A stretch of DNA of 64,000 nt, taken from positions 287,649 to 351,648 of the forward strand of contig NZ_BSSQ01000019.1 of assembly GCF_030161375.1 (NCBI RefSeq). The letters run 5' to 3'. Below, piece after piece: positions 51,509-60,423 of this stretch. The stretch comes from Paenibacillus glycanilyticus (lineage in GTDB: Bacteria; Bacillota; Bacilli; Paenibacillales; Paenibacillaceae). The position numbers were made by a program, and so were the translations under genes. The stretch's first letter is position 1; every line of letters begins with the position of its first letter. The notes below the pieces were generated by a model. The model was given only the letters and a program-made list of their open reading frames with translations, searched no databases and was not told where the DNA came from.

Positions 51509-52125
51509 AAGTTGTCCCATTGAAACTGAATCGCTTTTAATTCAACCGGAATGCCCGCCGTAACGAGGAATACTTTATCGCAAACGCCCGCCATGCGTTG
51601 ATTCAATCTTCCTGCCTCATCGCGAAACTTTCTCCCAAGCGGATACGCGGGAACGATGCCGTCGCCCACCTCGTTAGTCACAAAGATGAGAGGATAGGCG
51701 GCTTCCTTGGCAATAGCATCCAAATCGTCCACCTGTTTGAGTAGCCAGTCTTGAACCGTTGCACTAGACTCGCTCTTCTCCCGTTCTTCTGCTTCCATGA
51801 GAAGGTTGGTCAGCCACAAAGTCAAGCAATCGACAAGCACTACTGGCGGTTGATCTCCCCGCTTCTTCAGCTTCTGCGCTTCCATTGCCAATTGCTGCAG
51901 CCGACTGGATAACGCCATCGGTTCCTCGATCGTCACCCACCGGAAACCGCTTTGTTCGCGGTTATTCCGGTGCAGCGCGACCCGCTCCGCCATCTCCTCA
52001 TCCCAGATGCGGCTGGTCGCGATATAGACGCCTTGCTCGCCAAGATGCGAAGCGAGTTGTTCCGCAAAGGTGCTTTTGCCGCTTCTTGCCCCGCCAGTTA
52101 CCAAATAGGCCATTACTCGCGTCAC
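51505..52125 (-). CDS. cobU: adenosylcobinamide kinase / GTP:cobinamide-phosphate guanylyltransferase
   Basis: Bifunctional enzyme that phosphorylates adenosylcobinamide and adds GMP, 206 aa. P-loop GGARSGKS at 11-18, VDCLTLWLTNLL, and FVTNEVGDGIVP are the CobU marks. The GTG at 52125 directly follows the cobT stop; the ATG four codons later is an equal alternative and fits the family start MAYLVTGGARSGKS. Confidence 0.92.
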   Translation of the reverse strand: MTRVMAYLVTGGARSGKSTFAEQLASHLGEQGVYIATSRIWDEEMAERVALHRNNREQSGFRWVTIEEPMALSSRLQQLAMEAQKLKKRGDQPPVVLVDCLTLWLTNLLMEAEEREKSESSATVQDWLLKQVDDLDAIAKEAAYPLIFVTNEVGDGIVPAYPLGRKFRDEAGRLNQRMAGVCDKVFLVTAGIPVELKAIQFQWDNL

Positions 52126-53190
52126 CTACTCCTTGGATACTCCGGCACTCGCAAACGTCGCCATTTCCCTCATGAGCTTGAGCGATGCGTCTATGAAATG
52201 GAAACACAGGACAGCGCCCGTGCCTTCCCCTAGCCGCATATCAAGCTGAATCATGGGAGAGAGCCCTATCGACTCCAATACAACGGCATGCCCTTGCTCT
52301 TGCGACAAATGGGAAGCGAACAAATAAGGTTTCACTTGTTCCGCGAGCCGAACGGCCACGAGAGCGGCTACCGAGGAAATAAATCCGTCAACAACTACCG
52401 GACAACCTCTGACAGCAGCGCCAATCATAAATCCGGCCATTCCCGCAATTTCGGCGCCGCCTACCTTGGCAAGCGTATCGATCGGATCGGATGCATCAGG
52501 TTGATTAACTGATATTGCCCGTTTAACGACTTCGATCTTATGCCGCCAGCCGTCCTCGTTGATCCCCGTTCCGCGTCCCACCGAAAGCTCCGGCGACAGA
52601 CCGGTCAATACGGAAGTAAGCGCCGCGCTGGGAGTCGTATTGCCGATCCCCATCTCGCCGGTCGCAAACAACGTGTAGCCCTTATCCGCTAACTCTTCCG
52701 CGACTTGTACGCCTGCCATGACGGCTTGAAGCGCCTCTTCTCTCGTCATCGCGGGTTGCTTCGCCATGTTGGCCGTTCCGCGAACAACCTTGCGGCTGAT
52801 CAACATCGGATGGTCCAAATCGGCGTTAACTCCCATGTCCACGCAAAATACATCGGCTTCGGCCTGCCGGGCCAGCACGTTAACGGCAGCACCGCCATTC
52901 AGGAAATTGAATACCATCTGAGGCGTAACTTCTTGCGGATACGCGCTTACGCCTTCCTCGCATACGCCATGATCGCCAGCCATCACGACAACCGCTTTAC
53001 GGCTCAAATCCGGCCATAGCCGGCCTGAGATACCCGCCAAACGGAAGGCAATTTCCTCAAGTTTCCCCAGACTTCCGGTCGGCTTCGTCAACTGGTCGGA
53101 ATGCGCTTTGGCTTCCGAGGCCAACTCTTCCCGAAAAGGCGCAATCCGTTTTATAACCTGGCCTAAAGCTTTCTCCAATTCAATCGCCAT
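52126..53190 (-). CDS. cobT: nicotinate-nucleotide--dimethylbenzimidazole phosphoribosyltransferase
   Basis: Makes alpha-ribazole phosphate, the lower ligand, from nicotinate mononucleotide and DMB. Length 354 aa, the family size. Motifs: VMAGDHGVCEEGVSAYPQEVT, FATGEMGIGNTTPSAAL (base/NaMN site) and a C-terminal MRLGEGTGAVL with the catalytic Glu. AGAGGG precedes the ATG. The gap to btuD is 29 nt. No alpha-ribazole phosphatase (cobC) is visible in the operon. Confidence 0.94.
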   Translation of the reverse strand: MAIELEKALGQVIKRIAPFREELASEAKAHSDQLTKPTGSLGKLEEIAFRLAGISGRLWPDLSRKAVVVMAGDHGVCEEGVSAYPQEVTPQMVFNFLNGGAAVNVLARQAEADVFCVDMGVNADLDHPMLISRKVVRGTANMAKQPAMTREEALQAVMAGVQVAEELADKGYTLFATGEMGIGNTTPSAALTSVLTGLSPELSVGRGTGINEDGWRHKIEVVKRAISVNQPDASDPIDTLAKVGGAEIAGMAGFMIGAAVRGCPVVVDGFISSVAALVAVRLAEQVKPYLFASHLSQEQGHAVVLESIGLSPMIQLDMRLGEGTGAVLCFHFIDASLKLMREMATFASAGVSKE

Positions 53191-53219
53191 ATGTATATAT
53201 ACCCTCTCTTCTTACAATT

Positions 53220-53996
53220 TTACGGACTCGGCTGCAACAAAATTTGCGGAGTGCCGGTTACGGGGTGTTTGACTATCGACACGTCCGTGAGATAAACATC
53301 CCGGATCAACGCTTCGCTCAGCACATCAAGAGGCGCACCCATTGCCGCAATCCCGCCTTTATGAAGCACCAGAATCCGATCGCAATACAAGGCTGCCAAA
53401 TTCAAATCATGAAGGACGGCCACTACGGTCAAACCTCGCTGCCGTTGCCATTGCCGCACCGTATCCAGCAGTTGTACCTGGTAACCGATGTCCAGATAGG
53501 TTGTTGGTTCATCCAGTAAGATCACTTCCGGCTCCTGAACCATCACTTTGGCGAGCGCAACCCGTTGCCGCTCCCCGCCGCTCAGTTGATCGAGCGTCCG
53601 ATTTGACAGCTCCGCAAGTCCCATCGATTGCAAAGCATGGTCGATCAGCATCGAATGATCTTCCCGTTCGTCGCCGAACCAGTTCTGATAAGGGAAACGG
53701 CCCATCTCGACAACTTGGCGGACCGTAAATCCAGCCGGGGGCAGTCCTCCCTGTTGAAGGACAGCGAGCTTGCGGGCAAGCGCTTTGCGGGAATACGAAG
53801 ACAATCGGACTCCATCCAGACTGACCTCTCCGGAGGATGGCTTCCTCACCCCCGACAGCAGTTGAAGCAATGTGGATTTCCCTACTCCGTTAGGTCCGAT
53901 AATCCCATGGATTCGGCATGGTTCCAGATCGAAAGAGACATTGTTCAACACCGGACGGCCGCCTACCAGCATATTCACTTGTCGAACGTTAATCAT
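53220..53996 (-). CDS. btuD: corrinoid ABC transporter ATPase (BtuD-like)
   Basis: FecE/BtuD-type ATPase of 258 aa. Walker A GPNGVGKST at 34-42, LSGGERQRVALAK, and VILLDEPTTYLD are present. ATG 53996 overlaps the permease stop as ATGA and has GGAGGG close by; the open frame upstream of it is not used. Iron-siderophore import is the main alternative, but the cobalamin riboswitch and neighbours point to corrinoids. Confidence 0.9.
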   Translation of the reverse strand: MINVRQVNMLVGGRPVLNNVSFDLEPCRIHGIIGPNGVGKSTLLQLLSGVRKPSSGEVSLDGVRLSSYSRKALARKLAVLQQGGLPPAGFTVRQVVEMGRFPYQNWFGDEREDHSMLIDHALQSMGLAELSNRTLDQLSGGERQRVALAKVMVQEPEVILLDEPTTYLDIGYQVQLLDTVRQWQRQRGLTVVAVLHDLNLAALYCDRILVLHKGGIAAMGAPLDVLSEALIRDVYLTDVSIVKHPVTGTPQILLQPSP

Positions 53997-55030
53997 CCGA
54001 GGCCCTCCTGTCCTTTTTTGCGCCGGTATAATAAATAAGCAAAAAACGGAGCTCCGATCAGAGCGGTTACGACACCAAGGGGAATTTCTTTTGGAGCAAG
54101 CGCAATTCTGGCAATCGTGTCGGACCATAACATAAACATGCCTCCGCCAATCGCCGACAGAGGAATAAGCAGCCGGTAATCAGGACCCACCATCAACCGA
54201 ATGAGATGAGGCACGACAAGCCCTACAAAACCGATCACGCCGCTTACCGATACGGCTGCCGCCGTCAACAGCGTGGAACCAATCAGAACGATCAACTTTG
54301 TCCGCTCTACCCTTATGCCCAAATGAGCCGCATGCCGCTCGCCAAGCACAAACAGGTTTAATGCTTGTCCGTACGCGATCAATAGAGGAAGTCCGATAAT
54401 CAAGCATGGCAGAACAATATACACGTCCGCCCAGCTTTTCATCGCAAGCGACCCCATGAGCCAGAACAAGATCTGATTAATCACATCGTCGGACAGCGAT
54501 ACCATAAACGAAACAAACGCGCCAAGGAAAGATTGAATAATAACGCCGGCTAACACTAACGTTTCGATCTGCATAACGCCTCTGCTGCGCGCAAGGAAAA
54601 ACACGCCGAGCAGCGTTGCCATCCCCGTCGCGAACGCGATAATCGGGATGGTCCACTCGCCAAGCAGCGTCTGATAACCGAACAAAATGAGAAATGCCGC
54701 TCCTACCGAACTTCCCGACGATACGCCTAACGTATACGGATCCGCTAACGGATTGCGCAAGACGCCTTGAAAACCCGCCCCGGCAAGCCCTAGGCATGCC
54801 CCGACCAATACGCCAAGCAAAACGCGCGACAATCTGACCTGCGTAACAATCGCGATCTCGCCGGCACCCCAGCGGTTGCCCGCATCATCCGTCCAAGGCA
54901 GCTGATGCCACAAAATTCCCCATACGTCGGCAAACGATATCGTCGACGATCCGATCGACAAACTTAAAGCAATAGAAACAGCAAGAAGGAGCAAGGCTGC
55001 TCCTCCATAGACCGCTAATTTTCTTTTCAT
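53993..55030 (-). CDS. btuC: corrinoid ABC transporter permease (BtuC-like)
   Basis: FecCD-family permease of 345 aa with about ten helices. Characteristic segments: LRNPLADPYTLGVSSGSSVGAA, LVLAGVIIQSFLGAF and GVIGFVGLVVPHLIRLMVG. It starts one nt after the btuF stop without a strong SD of its own, suggesting translational coupling. It forms the dimeric channel for BtuD. Confidence 0.92.
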   Translation of the reverse strand: MKRKLAVYGGAALLLLAVSIALSLSIGSSTISFADVWGILWHQLPWTDDAGNRWGAGEIAIVTQVRLSRVLLGVLVGACLGLAGAGFQGVLRNPLADPYTLGVSSGSSVGAAFLILFGYQTLLGEWTIPIIAFATGMATLLGVFFLARSRGVMQIETLVLAGVIIQSFLGAFVSFMVSLSDDVINQILFWLMGSLAMKSWADVYIVLPCLIIGLPLLIAYGQALNLFVLGERHAAHLGIRVERTKLIVLIGSTLLTAAAVSVSGVIGFVGLVVPHLIRLMVGPDYRLLIPLSAIGGGMFMLWSDTIARIALAPKEIPLGVVTALIGAPFFAYLLYRRKKGQEGLG

Positions 55031-55031
55031 G

Positions 55032-56033
55032 TTATTTCACAAGATCCGGGTGAAGCGCCTTTGCAACCTGTAAGAGCGCATCCGCCAGACGCGGACCTAC
55101 GCGGGAAGTTTCGTCGTTGCCGACCTCAAACATCTGTTTGTTCTTCACCGCGTCAATCGCATTCCAGCCTGGGCGGCTTGTAATACCGGTTACGATCGGG
55201 TTCGGATCCTCTCCAAGATCAGGATATAAGATAATTTCCGGATTTTCCTTCACAACTTCTTCTGCGCTAACTTCATACCAGCCCGCTTGCCCCGCGCCTA
55301 CGTTCGTGCCGCCGGCAATCGTCAGGAGCTCGTCCAGGAAAGTGCCCGAGCCCACCGTCCAGCCCGGCGAGAACTCCAAGTAAACGAGTTTCTTCGGAGC
55401 ATCCTTAACGGCGTCCGTGACTTGTTGTTTCACGTCGCGCATGTGAGTCGCGACTTGCGCTGCCTCACTCGTCTTATTCATAATTTTACCGATTGTTTCG
55501 ATTTTGGCAATTGTTTCGTCATAAGTTTTCGGATCCGTGGCAAGAACCGTAATGTTCAGCTTACGGAGCTGCTCAACGGCATCGGCATTCATGCTGGAAG
55601 ATGCCAGGACAAGATCCGGATTAAGCGCGGCTACCGCTTCAATATTGGTCGTCATATCGCCAACCTTGGGCTTGTCCGCCGCTTCTGCCGGATAGTTGCT
55701 GTAGCTATCCACCCCGGCAACTTCGTCGGCCGCTCCAACCGCGTAAAGAACTTCCGTCTCGCTTGGCGCAAGAGACACGACTTTCGTTGGCGCTTTCTCA
55801 AACGTCAGTTCCGTCCCCGTTGCATCCGTTACGGTAAGCGGGTAGGCTGTCTCCGAAGCGGCAGGGCTGTCTGCCGGTTGTTCGCTTTGTACCGGCGCCT
55901 CGGATGCGTTTGCATTCCCCGTATTTGCATTGTTGTTGGCGTTATTCGCACCGCATGCCGCCATAAAGACAAGCATGGCCGTTAGCATAAAGGCTAACAT
56001 CATCTTCGAAATTGTTGTGTTCCTCTTCATCAT
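55032..56033 (-). CDS. btuF: corrinoid-binding lipoprotein (BtuF-like)
   Basis: Substrate-binding lipoprotein of 333 aa. The signal peptide ends in the lipobox MAAC with Cys27, followed by an Asn/Ala/Pro-rich linker to about residue 62, then a PBP2 helical-backbone (Fe/B12) fold: KVVSLAPSETEVLYAVGAADEVAGVD (in part), NPDLVLASSS and TSRVGPRLADALLQ. It is the first gene after the riboswitch terminator. Confidence 0.91.
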   Translation of the reverse strand: MMKRNTTISKMMLAFMLTAMLVFMAACGANNANNNANTGNANASEAPVQSEQPADSPAASETAYPLTVTDATGTELTFEKAPTKVVSLAPSETEVLYAVGAADEVAGVDSYSNYPAEAADKPKVGDMTTNIEAVAALNPDLVLASSSMNADAVEQLRKLNITVLATDPKTYDETIAKIETIGKIMNKTSEAAQVATHMRDVKQQVTDAVKDAPKKLVYLEFSPGWTVGSGTFLDELLTIAGGTNVGAGQAGWYEVSAEEVVKENPEIILYPDLGEDPNPIVTGITSRPGWNAIDAVKNKQMFEVGNDETSRVGPRLADALLQVAKALHPDLVK

Positions 56034-56062
56034 GGTTTCTTTGCACTCCCTCTATTTGATAA

Positions 56063-56106
56063 ACGAAAATAAAAAAGGCATTCCCGGCAAAGGTGCCGGA
56101 AATGCC
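56063..56106 (-). terminator. riboswitch-controlled terminator before btuF
   Basis: A 12-bp stem (56077-56088 with 56095-56106) and 6-nt loop are followed on the minus strand by TTTTTTATTTT. It lies between the cobalamin riboswitch and btuF and is the likely expression platform. Confidence 0.85.
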
Positions 56107-56189
56107 GGAAATCCCCTTTGCATGCGCAAAGAAGGATGAGATCCCTCATTCCAACACTTCCCTAATTCCACGTAGGTACAGCGTTCATG

Positions 56190-56396
56190 CGAACAGGCAG
56201 GTCTCCTGACTTGAAGCATCTGCGTCAGCGTCTTCCCGGTTATTGCTCCAGTGACGTTTGCTGACACAAAGGTCTAAAGCCTCGTAATGACGAAGGCTTA
56301 GAACGCTTCTTACAGTGGCGGGTCCGTGCCGGATTTGAACCGGACTTCCCTATTAAGCTTGCAGCAGCTGATTCTTCCGCTTCCGCAGCACCTGTA
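56190..56396 (-). promoter_or_regulatory. cobalamin riboswitch
   Basis: On the minus strand the B12 box (complement of 56196-56211: AGTCAGGAGACCTGCC) lies near the 3' end. The conserved GCCACTG (56313-56319) follows a GTCCGGTTCAAATCCGGCACGG-like stem. The 5' ACAGGTGC can pair with the 3' CCTGT end as P1. It controls btuF and the cob genes, together with the terminator downstream. Confidence 0.95.
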
Positions 56397-56424
56397 TCGC
56401 GATTATTCAATTTCGACCTACGTA

Positions 56425-56454
56425 ACTATACCACCCATATTCTAGAATTGTCCA
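56425..56454 (-). promoter_or_regulatory. sigma-A promoter of the cobalamin operon, overlapping the copA 3' end
   Basis: On the minus strand TGGACA (56449-56454), an 18-nt spacer and TATAGT (56425-56430). The -35 lies inside the last codons of copA, and transcription would start just before the riboswitch. Confidence 0.65.
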
Positions 56455-58676
56455 GCCGCTTTTTTGAGCTTTGCTCCCAAGCGGATTGCGTTGCCTACGA
56501 CCGAAACGGAGCTGAACGCCATCGCCGTGCCTGCCATCCAAGGCTGCAGCATGCCGCATGCGGCGAATGGAATAATGAGAGCGTTATAAATAAATGCAAA
56601 CGTCAAGTTTTGCCGGACGTTGCGCACCGTCATGCGGCTGATCAGCAACGCTTCGGGGATTGCCGTCATCCGCGGCTGCAACAGCGTGATATGGCCAGCC
56701 GTCAAGGCCGCGTCGGTCCCGTCTCCCATGGCAAGACCCACATCCGCGGCTGCCAGAGCCGGCGCGTCGTTCCAGCCGTCTCCCGCCATCCCCACCTTGT
56801 AATCCTGCTTCTTCAATTGGTCAACAAGCTCCAGCTTATCTTCCGGAAGCATATTCGCGTATACGCGTTCGTGCGGAATGCCCGCGGTCTGCGCCGCGCT
56901 GAGCGCAGGTGCCGGATGATCGCCAGTTGCGAGCAGCACCGTCACCCCTTCCTTGCGCAGCCTGGACACGGCGGATTTAGAGAGCGGCTTAACCGTATCA
57001 AAAAAAGACATCGCCCCGATCACCCGGTTATTGTCGGCGATATAAAGCACCGTTTCGCCAAGCTTCTGGCATTCTTCCGCGAAGCTTCGAATGGTCGGAC
57101 TGCCGAAGGTCCAATTTCTAGCCGCAACAAAACTTGCATTGCCCACTCCGATCTTCCGCTGTTCCACGTTAGCTTCGACGCCTTTCCCCGTCATATAAGA
57201 GTAGTCCGCGGCAGTTGGCGGCACCAGTCCGGCTTGCACGGCTTCCGCGCGAATGGCAATGGCAAGCGGATGAGTGGAGTTCGCCTCTACCGCGGCGGCA
57301 AGCCTGAGCAAGCCTTGCTTGCTCCCCGTCGGTGCATGAATGCGGCTGATCTTCGGCTTTCCTTCGGTCAACGTGCCCGTCTTGTCCAAGATAAGCATAT
57401 TTAGCTGGGCTAACCGCTCCAGCGCACCGGCTTCTTTCACGACGATTCCCCGTTTCGCCAGTCTTCCGGAGGCAACCACAAGCGAGATTGGCGTTGCTAA
57501 TCCGAGCGCGCAAGGGCATGCCGCCAGTACAACAGCAACCGCGCACCGGAATGCCGTTGTCCAATTGCCGGGATCTACTGCGGTTACCCATACCGCAAAC
57601 GTACCGAATGCAAGCAGCAGCATCGTCGGAACAAACCAAGCGGACACCGCATCTACTTGCCGCTGAATCAAGGACTTGGACCTTTGCGCTTGCCGGACCA
57701 AATCCACGATCCGGCTTAGCATCGTCGCATAGCCGGCGGCCGTTGTCCGGATCCTCAGCGTATTGCCGCCATTTTTCGTGCCGGCCCATACTTGGTCGCC
57801 GGAACGTTTGCCAAGCGGCACGCTTTCCCCCGTGAGTAAAGACTCATCCACTTCGGATTCGCCGCTTGTGACAATGCCGTCAACGGGAATGATCTGGCCG
57901 GCCTGAACAAGCACATAATCATTCTCGCGGACGAATTCCGTCTTGATCTCCAGCTCCACTCCGGCCCGCTCCACGCGCACGACCGCATTAAGCAGCTTGC
58001 TGTAACCAGAAGCATCCTGCTGCGCCCTTGAGGTGACGGACGCTTCGATAAACTTGCCCAGAAGAACGGCGGTTATAACAACGGCGGATGTCTCGAAATA
58101 TAGCGGCACTTCATGCGCAAATAGAGCGGTACGGTCCGCATTAAACACAAGATAATGGCTGTACAAATAAGCCGCCGAAGTACCGGTTGCAACAAGCACG
58201 TCCATATTTGTCGCACGCGAACGAATCGCATGGTAAGCCCCGATATAAAACGGCAAGCCGATTACAAATTGAATAATCGTAGCTAGTCCAAGCTGAAGCC
58301 AAGGATTGGTCATCATGGCAGGCAGCTCGATCCGCGCAAATGGCGCCAGATGCTGAATCATGGCGGACAGAAGCGGCAACGTGAGCAGCAACGAAATTAT
58401 TAATCTGATCCGAAGCCGACTCCGCTCTTTCTCGAAACCTTCCTTCGCATGCTCCGGCAAATTGGCTTTAAAGCCCAGCTTGCCGATCTGCTCCATAATG
58501 GAGGCTGGCTGAACCATCTCCGGCATATACTGCACCCAAGCCGTTCTAGCCGAATAACTGACCGCTACGGCTTCAACGCCTGGCATTTTGCTTATATTTT
58601 TCTCGATTCGGGCCGCGCATGCCGTACAGCTCATCCCTTGCACGGCTAAATCTATCGTTATTCCTTTGTCATCCAT
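56442..58676 (-). CDS. copA: Cu(I)-exporting P-type ATPase
   Basis: P1B-1 copper exporter of 744 aa. One N-terminal HMA domain holds C17-T-A-C20 (GMSCTAC). The actuator motif is TGES at 282-285, the metal-binding C387-P-C389 lies in the sixth helix, and the phosphorylation site is D431-KTGT. The hinge reads GDGWNDAPAL where Ile or Val is usual. Helix motifs YNALIIP and MAFSS fit Cu(I) specificity. No copZ or csoR lies next to it. AAAGGCGGTGA precedes the ATG. Confidence 0.94.
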   Translation of the reverse strand: MDDKGITIDLAVQGMSCTACAARIEKNISKMPGVEAVAVSYSARTAWVQYMPEMVQPASIMEQIGKLGFKANLPEHAKEGFEKERSRLRIRLIISLLLTLPLLSAMIQHLAPFARIELPAMMTNPWLQLGLATIIQFVIGLPFYIGAYHAIRSRATNMDVLVATGTSAAYLYSHYLVFNADRTALFAHEVPLYFETSAVVITAVLLGKFIEASVTSRAQQDASGYSKLLNAVVRVERAGVELEIKTEFVRENDYVLVQAGQIIPVDGIVTSGESEVDESLLTGESVPLGKRSGDQVWAGTKNGGNTLRIRTTAAGYATMLSRIVDLVRQAQRSKSLIQRQVDAVSAWFVPTMLLLAFGTFAVWVTAVDPGNWTTAFRCAVAVVLAACPCALGLATPISLVVASGRLAKRGIVVKEAGALERLAQLNMLILDKTGTLTEGKPKISRIHAPTGSKQGLLRLAAAVEANSTHPLAIAIRAEAVQAGLVPPTAADYSYMTGKGVEANVEQRKIGVGNASFVAARNWTFGSPTIRSFAEECQKLGETVLYIADNNRVIGAMSFFDTVKPLSKSAVSRLRKEGVTVLLATGDHPAPALSAAQTAGIPHERVYANMLPEDKLELVDQLKKQDYKVGMAGDGWNDAPALAAADVGLAMGDGTDAALTAGHITLLQPRMTAIPEALLISRMTVRNVRQNLTFAFIYNALIIPFAACGMLQPWMAGTAMAFSSVSVVGNAIRLGAKLKKAAGQF

Positions 58677-58780
58677 GCCGATTCACCGCCTTTCGCTTGT
58701 CCAGCTGCGATAATGATATTGGAACAAGCTCCTGCGTTAATCTATATGATTCGAATGGAGAAGCCATGCTAACGCGCAAT

Positions 58781-58821
58781 AAAAAAGCGTGCTAATGAGG
58801 CCGTAGACCCCATTAACACGC
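58781..58821 (-). terminator. terminator after the rhodanese gene
   Basis: A 14-bp stem (58787-58800 with 58808-58821) with G-U pairs is followed by six Ts on the minus strand (58781-58786), 11 nt past the stop. Confidence 0.88.
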
Positions 58822-58832
58822 ATAATTCCTCT

Positions 58833-59141
58833 TTATTTCCCGTATGCCACTTCGCCGTTCCAGGCGAGCATGCCACCGGTCATATTCGCAACCTTATAAC
58901 CTTGCGCATGAAGGAAGTCGCACGCTCGTCCGCTGCGGGCGCCGCTGCGGCACACAAGAATCAACGCTTCCTCTTTCGGAAGCTCTTCATAACGTTCGCC
59001 GAAGAGCGACAAAGGAATGCTGATTGCTTCAGCAATATGTCCCGATTCCCATTCGTCGTCTTCCCGCACGTCGATGAGGTTCAACTTCTCGCTGTTGCTT
59101 AGGCGCTCTTCTACTTCTGTTGGCGTAATCTCTGAATACAC
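58833..59141 (-). CDS. rhodanese-like sulfurtransferase domain protein
   Basis: Single rhodanese domain, 102 aa, with active-site loop C-R-S-G-A-R-S (VCRSGARSGRACDFL) and the DVREDDEWESGHI motif. It probably handles persulfide sulfur. The start GTG 59141 fits AAGGAG 9 nt upstream and the family N-terminus YSEITPTEVEERL. A longer ATG start would overlap the previous gene by 41 nt. It directly follows the DUF1992 stop. Confidence 0.88.
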   Translation of the reverse strand: MYSEITPTEVEERLSNSEKLNLIDVREDDEWESGHIAEAISIPLSLFGERYEELPKEEALILVCRSGARSGRACDFLHAQGYKVANMTGGMLAWNGEVAYGK

Positions 59142-59142
59142 T

Positions 59143-59523
59143 TCATTCCACTCCTTCAAATTTCTTGATGATCTTAGACTCATATTGCTGAAAGACCGGC
59201 GATTGTTGCAATCCGCGAGCTTCCATCAGCATCTTGTAGCGCAACTCTTTTTCGGTCAGCTTGTTCTTCAAGGCAACTTGTTCCCCGGGATTCCGGCAGA
59301 AGCGGATCATGTCCCGCAAGCTAACGATTTCCTTCTTCACGGCCATTTCCTCCGGGATCATTCCGGCATTGCTCAGAAGTTTGTAAGCGACCCTCAGTTC
59401 CTCGGGCACATGGGAATGGTCCTCCAACTCAATTGGCTGGCCTTTCCCCTTAAGGTTATCAAACTCGCCTTTCGCCATCGCTTCCTTAATCCGCTGCTCT
59501 ACCAAGGAGGACATGAAATCCAT
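59143..59523 (-). CDS. DUF1992 (DnaJ-C28-like) protein
   Basis: Basic helical protein of 126 aa of the DUF1992/DNAJC28 conserved-domain family, function unknown. The signature is VEQRIKEAMAKGEFDNLKGKGQPI (in part), then LLSNAGMIPEEMAVKKEI. The ATG at 59523 has AGAGGCGGG about 7 nt upstream; the earlier in-frame start runs into the terminator region. It is co-transcribed with the rhodanese gene. Confidence 0.87.
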   Translation of the reverse strand: MDFMSSLVEQRIKEAMAKGEFDNLKGKGQPIELEDHSHVPEELRVAYKLLSNAGMIPEEMAVKKEIVSLRDMIRFCRNPGEQVALKNKLTEKELRYKMLMEARGLQQSPVFQQYESKIIKKFEGVE

Positions 59524-59581
59524 GTTTATTCCCGCCTCTCTGCCGTTAACGAATAAGCTATTCTGTAAGCATTGTAACGAA

Positions 59582-59613
59582 AAAGAAGCCTCCCGGCAAT
59601 GAGAGGCTTCTTT
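59582..59613. terminator. terminator after the YbjQ-family gene
   Basis: An 11-bp stem (59582-59592 with 59603-59613) has a T-run on the minus strand, 5 nt past the YbjQ stop. It has T-rich character on the other strand too. Confidence 0.8.
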
Positions 59614-59617
59614 CATG

Positions 59618-59929
59618 TTAGATCCGGACGGCCGTTCCGCTAACCGCCACCATCAGCATGCCGTCGCGAACGACCTCGTAGTCGATGTCGATCCCGACAA
59701 TCGCATTGGCTCCCATACGGAAGGCTTGATTTTTCATTTCTTCAAAAGCAACGTCTCTCGCTTCTTTCAGCTTGCTCTCGTAAGCGCCTGAACGGCCCCC
59801 TACTATATCGGTAATGGAAGCGAAAAAGTCGCGGACCACGTTGGCACCCATAATGGCCTCGCCTGTTACGATACCGGAATATTCGATAATGGGACGTCCT
59901 TCAATTGATGCCGTAGTTGTCACTAACAT
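59618..59929 (-). CDS. YbjQ/UPF0145 family protein
   Basis: Small pentamer-forming protein of 103 aa (heavy-metal-binding domain YbjQ), function unknown. Family pattern: GIVTGEAIMGANVVRDFFA, a central GGRSGAYESKLKEAR, and MGANAIVGIDIDYE. GGGAGGGG precedes the ATG. A terminator follows. Confidence 0.92.
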   Translation of the reverse strand: MLVTTTASIEGRPIIEYSGIVTGEAIMGANVVRDFFASITDIVGGRSGAYESKLKEARDVAFEEMKNQAFRMGANAIVGIDIDYEVVRDGMLMVAVSGTAVRI

Positions 59930-60023
59930 GTGTGTTACCCCTCCCGAGAATAAGTAAACGAATCATAGCTAGGAATACGTCCGAAACGGCGCGGCGTTTC
60001 ATTCCATATTCCACATTAAATAT

Positions 60024-60350
60024 TTACCGTGCTATTTCTTCCAATTCAACATTTCGAACCTGGCCGGTATCGGCCGCAACATAAACATGAACGCGCACGC
60101 CAAATTCGCCACCGCTGCCCCGAAGCCATAATCGGAACCGTTCCTCGTTCCTCGCGCCTGAAGTTTCAAAATGTCCCTCGTATTTGTAATCGATAATGTT
60201 GGCATCCGGATATCGGTTAGCCGTTTCCTGCATGGCTGCTCTGCCGTATTTCGCATAGGAGGGCTCCGCATGTGCCTCAGAAGGGACGCCAAATACAAAT
60301 ACCGCAACGATCAGTAAATAGATAAACCCTTTACTCGGCTTGATTGCCAC
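60024..60350 (-). CDS. secreted DUF3889-family protein
   Basis: Exported small protein of 108 aa with a clear signal peptide (cleavage near AHA-E at about 28-29). The mature DUF3889 domain is marked by PSYAKYGRAAMQET, IIDYKYEGH and FRLWLRG. Function unknown in all relatives I recall. The start is GTG with GAGGTGG 3-4 nt before it; no ATG fits. Confidence 0.85.
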   Translation of the reverse strand: MAIKPSKGFIYLLIVAVFVFGVPSEAHAEPSYAKYGRAAMQETANRYPDANIIDYKYEGHFETSGARNEERFRLWLRGSGGEFGVRVHVYVAADTGQVRNVELEEIAR

Positions 60351-60423
60351 GTTGCCACCTCATTTTCCACACAATGACTTTCTACTCCTAGTGTGGCTGT
60401 ACAAGGCAGCAGACATACATCCC

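Noticed and set aside
56448..57404. 318-codon plus-strand frame opposite copA
   Set aside because: It is an Arg/Cys/His-rich shadow of copA without a ribosome site; copA motifs are intact on the other strand.
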